Origin: Caldisericaceae bacterium | GTDB lineage: Bacteria > Calditrichota > Calditrichia > Calditrichales > Calditrichaceae | Direction: 5' to 3' | Length of the DNA stretch: 12,919 nt | Assembly: GCA_021160885.1 (NCBI GenBank) | Contig: JAGHBR010000419.1 | Span: 1-12,919, forward strand | Shown: piece by piece, positions 1 through 5,631 of the stretch | How the letters are laid out: each line of letters begins with the position of its first letter | How positions within the stretch are numbered: position 1 is the stretch's first letter | The notes under the pieces: generated by a model | Databases searched by the model: none | The model's input: only the letters and a program-made list of their open reading frames with translations | Told to the model about the DNA's origin: nothing | Translations under genes and position numbers: made by a program

Positions 1-80
1 CCCCTTCCCTTTCGTTTTTATTCAATACACACGAAAAGAGAAAGGGTTCAATTGGCGTGAATTAAATCTGTAATTTAAAA

Positions 81-119
81 ATTTAAGGCCGGTAAGTACA
101 TCATCTACCGGCCTTAAAT
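81..119 (-). terminator. Rho-independent terminator of the citrate-type operon
   Basis: A perfect 14-bp inverted repeat (81-94 with 106-119; arm ATTTAAGGCCGGTA) encloses an 11-nt loop. It lies 4 nt after the stop codon of the PrpD-family gene. Read on the minus strand, the stem is followed by TTTTAAATT, a T-rich tail. Its position at the end of five minus-strand genes makes it the likely end of the transcript. Hairpin and tail are visible; termination is inferred. Confidence 0.85.
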
Positions 120-123
120 GATT

Positions 124-1500
124 TTAGGCTTTTAACAAAGCCATAAATTCGGCAATGTCTTCTACTTCATCCAGGTGATTAATCATGTCAACTATTTGAT
201 CGCGGCGTTTTTGACCAGTAATTGGTAACACCATAGAATCAAATTTTTTAAGTAAAGTAGCCTCGTCCATGGGCTCGCGGTAGTCGCCCAGTGGATAGTC
301 CAGAGTAATAGAATAAGTTTTACCATCTTTTGTACGAATATCTGCACTGGCCTGTTTTAATTTTGGAAAGGTTTTCTCAAATTCTGGTTTGGCTACTACT
401 TTAATTTTAGGTAAGAAAGAACGAATTTCCGGATCAAAGATTTTTTCTTTAGTGAATGAAGCCGGAGTCACTGTTCCATCCACAATACAAACACTGATGC
501 AATAAGGTAAACTGTGATCGGCTGTTTCACGAGTTTGCGGATCGTATTTAGATGGATCAGAAAGAATATCGGCCGCGCGGGCTACTGTTCCAATGGTAAC
601 CTCTTCGATATCTTCTTTTTTAATATTGTTGTCGCGCATTAATTTGATGACTGCGGACATGGGCGTGTGCGTTAAAGCTTCGGTGGGAAAGGCTTTCATT
701 GAACAACGGTTAATGCGGAACGACTCGCCCAGACCGTCGGTGAGAATTTCCAGCTCGAACTGGTTGTTCACAAAAACGTCCACCAGTCCCTCTTTACCGT
801 CAATCACGTGCGCCGGGCCCTCGTAACCACGTTGTGCCAGCAGCGCGGCGTACAAACCGGCCTGCACGGCCATGGGATCGACCGTGTTTTTCATCATGGT
901 TAAATTTCCTGCAGTAACCACGCCCAGCGTGTGATTGTGACTGGCCGAAATACCAATGGCGTTTACCAGTTCTTCCACAGACAAATCGAGCACTTTGCCA
1001 GCTACCAGCGGCGAAGCAAACTGGGTAAGGGTGGCATGGTGCCATTTGGTTTCGCGAATGCCGGGATGGGCAAATTCGCACAGGCGCTGCTCCCATTCGT
1101 AAGCCAGCACAATGGCCGTGATGAGATCTTTACCGCTTTTGTGCAAAAATTCGGCCGGCGTCAAGGCAGCTGGAATCAGATCGCTGGGGTGCGAAGGGTC
1201 TTCTTCCCAGTAGATGTCGTTGTAATCCAGGGCGCGAATCATCAGTGAGTTGAGCAACACCTGATGAATCATGGGAAGCTTTTGCGCTGAATTGATGACG
1301 GTGGTTTCTTCTTTACCGCCGATTTCGTTGTAAAAATCGAGCATGATTTTTACATCATGGGTCTGGCTGCCGCCAAAGGCGCAACCAATAGAATCGAGCA
1401 TGAAACGCTTAACATTATTTATGGTTTGATCGTCTAAATCTTCAAAAGTAAGATTTTTGGTAAACTCGGCCAACCGATAGGTGATGAATTGTTTTTCCAT
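124..1500 (-). CDS. MmgE/PrpD family dehydratase (2-methylcitrate/citrate dehydratase-like)
   Basis: A 458-aa protein of the MmgE/PrpD family, cytosolic enzymes that dehydrate 2-methylcitrate (and in some cases citrate) or decarboxylate cis-aconitate. It is full length compared with PrpD and MmgE (about 470-480 aa). Family landmarks by eye: ALDYND (90-95), DPSHPSD (101-107, H104), WHH (153-155), MKNTVDP (203-209, K204), SMKAFPTE (267-274, K269) and ETADHSLPY (325-333, Y333). Their spacing resembles the active-site Asp, His, Lys and Tyr residues of cis-aconitate decarboxylase. The start is the ATG at 1500, because AAGGAG lies 7 nt upstream; an in-frame GTG at 1506 would overlap that site. It begins 15 nt after the dehydrogenase stop, so it is the last gene of the operon. 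The neighbours suggest a citrate-like substrate; whether that is citrate, 2-methylcitrate or another tricarboxylate is not decided. Family assignment is firm. Confidence 0.92.
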   Translation of the reverse strand: MEKQFITYRLAEFTKNLTFEDLDDQTINNVKRFMLDSIGCAFGGSQTHDVKIMLDFYNEIGGKEETTVINSAQKLPMIHQVLLNSLMIRALDYNDIYWEEDPSHPSDLIPAALTPAEFLHKSGKDLITAIVLAYEWEQRLCEFAHPGIRETKWHHATLTQFASPLVAGKVLDLSVEELVNAIGISASHNHTLGVVTAGNLTMMKNTVDPMAVQAGLYAALLAQRGYEGPAHVIDGKEGLVDVFVNNQFELEILTDGLGESFRINRCSMKAFPTEALTHTPMSAVIKLMRDNNIKKEDIEEVTIGTVARAADILSDPSKYDPQTRETADHSLPYCISVCIVDGTVTPASFTKEKIFDPEIRSFLPKIKVVAKPEFEKTFPKLKQASADIRTKDGKTYSITLDYPLGDYREPMDEATLLKKFDSMVLPITGQKRRDQIVDMINHLDEVEDIAEFMALLKA

Positions 1501-1515
1501 AACCACTCTCCTTTT

Positions 1516-2634
1516 TTACAGCTTACGGGCAACTTCTTCTGCTACTTCTAAAGTGCTGTTGTTTCCGCCCATATCATAGGTACGCACTTTGCCTTCTTTA
1601 ATAACCGTGGCAATGGCCTTTTCCAGTCGATTGGCGTCTTCAATCTCACCAAGCCATTCCAGCATTAATTTAGTAGCCAACAGCATGGCCATGGGGTTTA
1701 CCTTGTACTGTCCGGCGTATTTGGGCGCCGAGCCATGCGTTGGTTCAAACACTGCGTAATTGTCACCAATATTTCCGGCAGAAGCAAAGCCTAATCCACC
1801 AACCAACTGGGCTGCCAGATCCGACAGAATATCACCGAACATATTTTCAGCAACCAGAATATCATAATCAAATGGATTTTTCAAAAGCCACATGGCCTGA
1901 GCGTCAATGTTGGTTTCCCATAGCGGAATGTCCGGGTAGTCTTTAGCCACTTCACGTGCGGTGCGAATCATCAAACCGCCGGTTTCGCGCAACACATTAG
2001 GTTTGTCCACTACAGTTACCGATTTACGACCATGCTTCTTGGCATATTCAAAGGCCTGACGAACGATGTTTTCGCATTTTTGCCGACTCATGATGCGTGT
2101 GGACATGGCTAAATTCTCCAGTCCATACTGGCGGAACTTACCCATCTTGGGATGGTGTTTGTCCAGTACGTCGAATACTTCTTCAGGGATGGGATGAAAT
2201 TCAACGCCACCGTACATGCCTTCTGTGTTTTCACGGAAGATGACCAGATCAATGCCTTCTTTGTAGTTCAATGGGTTGCCGGGGTAAGCCTTACAGGGAC
2301 GCAGGTTGGTGTGTAAATTGAATTCCTGGCGCAAACGCACGATGGGCGAAAAATAGACCAATCCTTTGTCTTTTAGATGATCATCCAGTTCTTTGGCTGC
2401 TTCTTCTTTTGGTTTGGATGTGATGGCGCCAAATAAAGCGGCATCGGTTTGCTTCATCATGTCAATCGTCCGCTGGGGCAGGGGATCGCCTTCGTGTTTC
2501 CAGAATTCCCAACCGATGTCGCCGTGAATGTACTCGCCGTCAAATTTAAGGGCATCCAACACAATGCGTGCCGCTTCCATTACATCGTTACCTATACCGT
2601 CGCCTGGCAGCCAGGCAATTTTGTACTTGGGCAT
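1516..2634 (-). CDS. Isocitrate/isopropylmalate dehydrogenase family protein (beta-decarboxylating, probably isocitrate-type)
   Basis: A 372-aa metal-dependent beta-hydroxyacid oxidative decarboxylase with a complete fold. Visible features: N-terminal WLPGDGIGNDV (8-18); substrate arginines R102, R112 and R134 (FRENTEG, 133-139); Y141; K211 (VDKPNV); metal ligands D244, D268 and D272 (NID and MFGDILSD); and HGSAPKYAG (300-308) with V312 and Y353. Lys304-Tyr305 matches the pattern of NADP-dependent isocitrate dehydrogenases rather than the Asp-Ile of NAD enzymes, suggesting NADP preference. In the specificity helix (FSPIVRLRQ, 95-103) a Ser aligns with E. coli Ser113, but Ile replaces Asn115, so isocitrate as substrate is likely rather than proven. 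Translation starts at ATG 2634 behind a strong AAGGAGG. The downstream dehydratase follows 15 nt after the stop, and the genes for isopropylmalate metabolism are absent. Homoisocitrate or another 2-hydroxy-tricarboxylate remains possible. Confidence 0.88.
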   Translation of the reverse strand: MPKYKIAWLPGDGIGNDVMEAARIVLDALKFDGEYIHGDIGWEFWKHEGDPLPQRTIDMMKQTDAALFGAITSKPKEEAAKELDDHLKDKGLVYFSPIVRLRQEFNLHTNLRPCKAYPGNPLNYKEGIDLVIFRENTEGMYGGVEFHPIPEEVFDVLDKHHPKMGKFRQYGLENLAMSTRIMSRQKCENIVRQAFEYAKKHGRKSVTVVDKPNVLRETGGLMIRTAREVAKDYPDIPLWETNIDAQAMWLLKNPFDYDILVAENMFGDILSDLAAQLVGGLGFASAGNIGDNYAVFEPTHGSAPKYAGQYKVNPMAMLLATKLMLEWLGEIEDANRLEKAIATVIKEGKVRTYDMGGNNSTLEVAEEVARKL

Positions 2635-2664
2635 ACAAACCTCCTTCTTTACTTTCTTATTTTA

Positions 2665-2694
2665 GCCACTGATCTGCACAGATTTACACAGATT
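2665..2694 (-). repeat. Left inverted copy of the 30-bp repeat framing the GxxExxY gene
   Basis: This copy starts GCCACTGATCTGCACAGAT and matches the reverse complement of the copy at 3115-3144 at 25 of 30 positions. It ends in a T run that leads directly into the stop codon of the GxxExxY gene (2698). Its opposite orientation to the two copies on the far side makes the gene look like a framed unit. Confidence 0.8.
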
Positions 2695-2697
2695 TTT

Positions 2698-3099
2698 TTA
2701 AAATATGAATCTTTTAAATTCCACTCCCTTAACACCAAAATTAATCAAATAACCGATTTTTATTTTTGAAGCTTTAAGATAGTTTAAAATTTGGGCGGCG
2801 TGTTCTTTGTTTAAAAACTTTTCAGCTTTTAACTCAAGAATTATTTTATTTTCAACTAGAATATCTACTTTATATTCGCCCACCACCTTATTTTTGTAAT
2901 AAACTTCTATTGGAACTTGCTGAACTGCCTTGATGTTGTTTTGTGCGAGTTCCACCATTAGACTATTTTCATAAACCTTTTCTAAAAATCCATAGCCCAA
3001 TTTATTGTAAACCTCAAAGGCACATTTAATAATTAGCTGAGAAAGTTCTTTCTCAAATATCTGGTTATCTTTTTGTGCCTTTTCAATATTGTTTTTCAT
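2698..3099 (-). CDS. GxxExxY family protein (PD-(D/E)XK nuclease-like fold)
   Basis: A 133-aa protein carrying the family's signature G-F-L-E-K-V-Y (residues 37-43, in YNKLGYGFLEKVYENSL). A PD-(D/E)XK-like core follows: D79, then E89-L-K91 in DILVENKIILELK, and a C-terminal INFGVKGVEFKRFIF strand region. Length is typical, so it is intact. The family is widespread but its biological role is not established; the nuclease relation rests on fold and motif. Start ATG 3099 follows AGGAA with a 7-nt spacer. The gene is visibly more AT-rich than the flanking metabolic genes. Inverted 30-bp repeats lie 3 nt beyond its stop and 15 nt before its start. It separates the HD and dehydrogenase genes, which would otherwise be close operon partners. 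It is unlikely to take part in citrate metabolism; insertion as a cassette is inferred. Confidence 0.88.
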   Translation of the reverse strand: MKNNIEKAQKDNQIFEKELSQLIIKCAFEVYNKLGYGFLEKVYENSLMVELAQNNIKAVQQVPIEVYYKNKVVGEYKVDILVENKIILELKAEKFLNKEHAAQILNYLKASKIKIGYLINFGVKGVEFKRFIF

Positions 3100-3114
3100 T
3101 TTCTTATTCCTAAT

Positions 3115-3144
3115 AATCAGTGCCGATCTGTGTAGATCAGTGGC
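3115..3144 (+). repeat. Right repeat copy A of the 30-bp element
   Basis: This copy contains GATCTGTGTAGATCAGTGG and is 28 of 30 identical to copy B (3162-3191), starting 47 bp earlier. It is inverted relative to the copy at 2665-2694. It lies in the leader of the GxxExxY gene, 15 bp from its start codon. Confidence 0.82.
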
Positions 3145-3161
3145 TTATTATTAACTCAAAA

Positions 3162-3191
3162 AATCAGTCTCGATCTGTGTAGATCAGTGGC
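3162..3191 (+). repeat. Right repeat copy B of the 30-bp element
   Basis: A near-identical direct copy of 3115-3144, with two substitutions near the left end. The two are separated by an AT-rich 17-nt spacer. It stops 12 bp short of the stop codon of the HD-fold gene, so the repeat pair occupies nearly all of the space between that gene and the GxxExxY gene. Confidence 0.82.
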
Positions 3192-3203
3192 CTGAAAATT
3201 CTA

Positions 3204-3743
3204 TTACTTTACTAATTCGAAATCGATAAAATCCACATGGTGGAAGATGATGGCCTCGGGCGAGCGTTTTTCGCCGGCGCCCTCTTTGGAATGCACAGCA
3301 ATAATGTGCATCACTTCCAGGGGCAGGCCATGTTTAAAGGCCAGCCCAACCCCGCTGAAAGGATGGCGTAAACTCTTGCCGTAATCGCTTTTAAAAATGG
3401 TGCCATCTTCTTTTTTGTCGTACTCAAAAAGTTTTCCGACGTCTGCCAACAGGGAACCAGCCACCAGGTAATCGCGGTTTACCGGCGTACGTCGAGCCCC
3501 ATACATCTGTTCCTGTACATTGTCAACCGCAATGGCCATGCGGCAGCAGGTGCGAACGTGCTCAATAAAATGAATCTGTACATTGTCGGCCAGCAGGGTA
3601 AAAGGAATGCTACGTAACTCATCATTAGTCCAGTTACGGTAAGCAATGGCTTCTTCCCAGCAGGCAATAACCTTTTCTTTTAAAGCCTGATCTTTGATCT
3701 CTTCAATCTCTGGCAGTAGATCAAGAACCTGTTCTTTTGACAT
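3204..3743 (-). CDS. HD-superfamily fold protein with altered HD motif
   Basis: A 179-aa protein with the outline of an HD-superfamily domain: HFIEHVRTC (58-66, H58 and H62), GSLLADVGK (96-104), RHPFSGVG (126-133, H127), AVHSKEG (149-155, H151) and HHVDFIDFE (168-176). HD hydrolases are metal-dependent phosphohydrolases. Here the defining His-Asp pair reads Ala100-Asp101, encoded by an unambiguous GCA, while the surrounding L-L-x-D-V-G-K frame is kept. Activity may be lost or changed, or metal may be bound through the remaining His and Asp residues. The start at ATG 3743 has GGAGG 6 nt upstream and lies only 12 nt after the stop of the citrate-synthase-fold gene, so the two are very likely co-translated. 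A link to CoA-ester or citrate metabolism is suggested by position only. No specific function is recognised. Confidence 0.75.
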   Translation of the reverse strand: MSKEQVLDLLPEIEEIKDQALKEKVIACWEEAIAYRNWTNDELRSIPFTLLADNVQIHFIEHVRTCCRMAIAVDNVQEQMYGARRTPVNRDYLVAGSLLADVGKLFEYDKKEDGTIFKSDYGKSLRHPFSGVGLAFKHGLPLEVMHIIAVHSKEGAGEKRSPEAIIFHHVDFIDFELVK

Positions 3744-3755
3744 GATAAACCTCCA

Positions 3756-4541
3756 TTATTCTTGTTTAAAATCTCTTTCTTCAGGACCGTCGTATTCCAC
3801 TTCGGTGGGGTGGATTTTGCGCATGGGTTTGTAACGTGTTTTTTCCTCGTAAACGTGGGCCACGATGCCAGGCACGCGGGCAATCATAAAAAAAGCATTG
3901 GCCAATAACGGATCGATTTCCAGTTCACACAACAAGGCCGCAATGGCGCCATCCACGTTTAAAGGCAAATGCTTGCCCGTAATTTTTTCCAATTGTTCTA
4001 CAAAGGTGAGGGCCAATTTTACGTAATCTCCAGCAACGCCGTTCTCTTCAGCCAGTTGAAAAAGTTTTTTAGTACGTGGATCGTTGTTGTGAATGCGATG
4101 CCCGAAACCGGAAAGGCGTTTTTTAGCCTCTCGAAATTCGGTGATTACCTGTGCGGCAGCCTGTTCGTAATTCAATCCTTTTTCATCCATTAGTTTTTTA
4201 GCCTGCTGCAAAATGTGCATGCAATCTTCAATGGCACCGCCATGAAATTTGGAAATGGACAAAATACCGGCAGCCACGGCAGCGTTCAGCGGAGCTCCGG
4301 TAGAGGCAACGGTAATGGCGCTTAAAACCGAAGGCGGGGTTGTACCATGATCTACTGAAGATACCAATATGGCTTCAATAACGCGGCCCACCTGCGGTGA
4401 AGGCAATTCGCCTTTAAACAACAAATAGACCATTTGCGCGTATGAAACCTTGCCAATCAACTCATCCAGGCGGTAACCGCGTACCACCAATTTGTTTGGT
4501 TCTACCTTGGTAATGGCAGATTTCCAGGCCAGATCGCTCAT
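3756..4541 (-). CDS. Short citrate-synthase-fold protein, citryl-CoA lyase-like
   Basis: A 261-aa member of the citrate synthase superfamily. It is far shorter than citrate synthase (about 370-430 aa) and close to the stand-alone citryl-CoA lyase of reverse-TCA bacteria (about 260 aa). All three catalytic positions are present by eye: H100 (KFHGGA), H148 (GFGHRIHNNDPR) and D197 (LNVDGA). Arginines R155, R222, R236 and R241 are candidates for CoA and carboxylate contacts. The likely reaction is cleavage or formation of citryl-CoA or a related 3-hydroxyacyl-CoA; the direction is unknown. The start is ATG 4541 (MSDLAWKS), with AAGGAG 7 nt upstream. The frame stays open for 32 codons further upstream, but those lie in palindromic repeats and read as low-complexity sequence. 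First gene of the minus-strand run, it is followed 12 nt later by the HD-fold gene. It could instead be a true short citrate or methylcitrate synthase. Confidence 0.85.
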   Translation of the reverse strand: MSDLAWKSAITKVEPNKLVVRGYRLDELIGKVSYAQMVYLLFKGELPSPQVGRVIEAILVSSVDHGTTPPSVLSAITVASTGAPLNAAVAAGILSISKFHGGAIEDCMHILQQAKKLMDEKGLNYEQAAAQVITEFREAKKRLSGFGHRIHNNDPRTKKLFQLAEENGVAGDYVKLALTFVEQLEKITGKHLPLNVDGAIAALLCELEIDPLLANAFFMIARVPGIVAHVYEEKTRYKPMRKIHPTEVEYDGPEERDFKQE

Positions 4542-4564
4542 TTTTATTCTCCTTATTTTAAATT

Positions 4565-4758
4565 GTAACTCGAACTTTAGTTTGACTAAGCTCAAGCTGA
4601 AGCTTGAGTTACGTTTTTTCGTCTGTGCAGTTCTCAAGCTAAAGCTTGAGTTACAATGTACCCTCTACCTGCACAAACCAGCACGGTTTGCACCCCTTCC
4701 CTTTGGCAAGAGATAAAGGAAGGGAAATGGGTTTTTCTCAAGCTAAAGCTTGAGTTAC
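4565..4758. repeat. Cluster of four palindromic intergenic repeats
   Basis: Three 22-bp copies built on the near-perfect palindrome CTCAAGCTAAAGCTTGAG plus TTAC lie at 4591-4612 (one G for A), 4633-4654 and 4737-4758. A degenerate fourth copy in the opposite orientation lies at 4565-4586. Each could form a hairpin in RNA or DNA. The last copy shares a base with the TAG stop of the TrmB-type gene. They occupy the leader of the citrate-type operon and are typical in form of dispersed intergenic palindromes. An effect on mRNA stability or on read-through from the regulator is possible but unproven. Confidence 0.85.
4674..4724. repeat. Two hairpin-forming sequences between palindromic repeat copies
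   Basis: The spacer between the third and fourth palindromic repeats holds two further inverted repeats. CAAACC and GGTTTG (4674-4679 and 4685-4690) enclose 5 nt. CCCTTCCCTTT and AAAGGAAGGG (4694-4704 and 4715-4724) pair with one bulged C around a 10-nt loop. The sequence CCCCTTCCCTTT also opens the window at 1-12, which hints at a second small dispersed repeat. No T run follows on the minus strand, so a terminator for the regulator is not supported. Confidence 0.5.
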
Positions 4759-5525
4759 TAAACTTTATTAAAGATCTCCAGCGCCTTATCGCCAAATGTC
4801 TTCATCATCAAAATAGTGTAAATATCATGAATGATGTAATCTTTGGCCAGCAACACCATGCCCTTGTTGGTCGTCCAGGCGGCATTGCTTCGGCCATCTT
4901 CGCTGAAATGGCCCAGAATCATCTTTTGATCATCGACGACTAAAACAATGCGCCGGCCGCCCCGTTCCACGCGGATCTGATGTTCGCGCCCATGGCGAAA
5001 TTCTTTTCCCACATTCAAGCGCTGTTCTCCAAAATGGACAATACTTATTTTTACATTATGCCTGTCTGCTTTTTTTAAGCAAGAACCGATCTCTTCCAAT
5101 TCTTCATCCCAGACCGAAAGTAGAATTTGCTGATTAGCATTAGACACAAAATCAATAACCTTGCGCAAAATGCTGTTCCGACCGCTTAAATTCCATATGT
5201 GCTCATCCATGATTTCGGACTGTGTGTAAATCTGCTCTAATTTTTTTGAAAGCAGATCAACCGTTTCCAGAAATTCGTCTCGCATTCGAGAAAGAATCTC
5301 TTCGGGTGGTAAAGGAAGGTATTTTTTGGGATCTGAATCAATAGCCTGCACCATTTCACGGGCAATTAATTTATTTAATGTGCCGTAAATTTTCGATGCA
5401 GGAACACCCGAATTTTTAGCCAGTTCATAGCCGGTTACGCCTGGTTGCATGAGCAAAGCAAGATATACTTTCGCTTCGTATTGTGAAAATCCCAGAGACT
5501 GCAACCAATCTAATATCTGATTCAT
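4758..5525 (-). CDS. TrmB-family transcriptional regulator
   Basis: A 255-aa regulator of the TrmB type. An N-terminal winged helix-turn-helix spans residues about 5-75 (LGFSQYEAKVYLALL, then GYELAKNSGVPASKIYGTLNKL as the DNA-reading part). A short helical, probably coiled-coil dimerisation segment spans about 78-108 (LETVDLLSKKLEQIY). A C-terminal effector domain covers about 112-250, including LLSVWDEELEEI and VLVVDDQKMILGHF. In studied TrmB proteins this domain binds sugars; here the ligand is unknown, and a citrate-pathway intermediate or acyl-CoA is plausible from context. The start at ATG 5525 has only a weak AAGG-like ribosome site. The gene lies between the citrate-type operon (same strand, 216 nt downstream) and the divergent CitF-like gene, with a 24-bp palindrome in the divergent spacer. 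It is therefore the obvious local regulator. Confidence 0.9.
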   Translation of the reverse strand: MNQILDWLQSLGFSQYEAKVYLALLMQPGVTGYELAKNSGVPASKIYGTLNKLIAREMVQAIDSDPKKYLPLPPEEILSRMRDEFLETVDLLSKKLEQIYTQSEIMDEHIWNLSGRNSILRKVIDFVSNANQQILLSVWDEELEEIGSCLKKADRHNVKISIVHFGEQRLNVGKEFRHGREHQIRVERGGRRIVLVVDDQKMILGHFSEDGRSNAAWTTNKGMVLLAKDYIIHDIYTILMMKTFGDKALEIFNKV

Positions 5526-5526
5526 C

Positions 5527-5556
5527 TTGCCTTTTGTAGTCCTTTTTGTTTATATT
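5527..5556 (+). promoter_or_regulatory. Candidate promoter of the CitF-like gene
   Basis: TTGCCT (5527-5532) and TATATT (5551-5556) are separated by 18 nt, an acceptable sigma-70-type pair, and would give a leader of about 70 nt before ATG 5632. The -10 element overlaps the left end of the palindrome at 5553-5576, as expected for a repressible promoter. TTGACT at 5595-5600 lacks a good -10 partner. Motif match only. Confidence 0.4.
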
Positions 5557-5576
5557 ACCTACCGCAGTAGTTAATA
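5553..5576. promoter_or_regulatory. Candidate operator palindrome for the TrmB-type regulator
   Basis: A 24-bp imperfect palindrome with 10 of 12 base pairs matched; the left arm is TATTACCTACCG and the right arm CAGTAGTTAATA. It sits in the 106-bp divergent spacer between the regulator and the CitF-like gene. It overlaps the candidate plus-strand -10 box and, on the minus strand, a TAATAT that could serve the regulator. TrmB proteins commonly control adjacent genes through such sites. No second copy was seen upstream of the citrate-synthase-fold gene. Confidence 0.55.
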
Positions 5577-5631
5577 ATTTAGGAAATAAAAAAATTGACT
5601 CCAAAAAAACTTAATCAATGGAGAAAAGCTT

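Noticed and set aside
800..1248. Open frames on both strands inside the dehydratase gene
   Set aside because: They are overlapping shadows of a strongly conserved PrpD-family frame and resemble no protein.
1516..2634. leuB (3-isopropylmalate dehydrogenase) assignment
   Set aside because: The KYAG cofactor motif and the NID/K211 arrangement fit isocitrate-type enzymes better, and no leuA, leuC or leuD neighbours are present. The Ile in the pocket leaves some doubt, so no symbol was given.
3115..3191. Short CRISPR-like array from the two 30-bp direct copies
   Set aside because: There are only two copies with a 17-nt AT-rich spacer, a third copy is inverted on the other side of a gene, and no cas genes are present.
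4542..4637. Upstream in-frame extension of the citrate-synthase-fold gene by 32 codons
   Set aside because: The extension translates palindromic repeats, has no ribosome site, and would bypass the well-placed AAGGAG before ATG 4541. The shortened protein matches the expected family length.
4591..4758. Integron-type recombination sites or terminator of the TrmB-type gene
   Set aside because: The palindromes lack integron core sites and cassette structure, and no T run follows the hairpin on the minus strand, so neither reading is supported.
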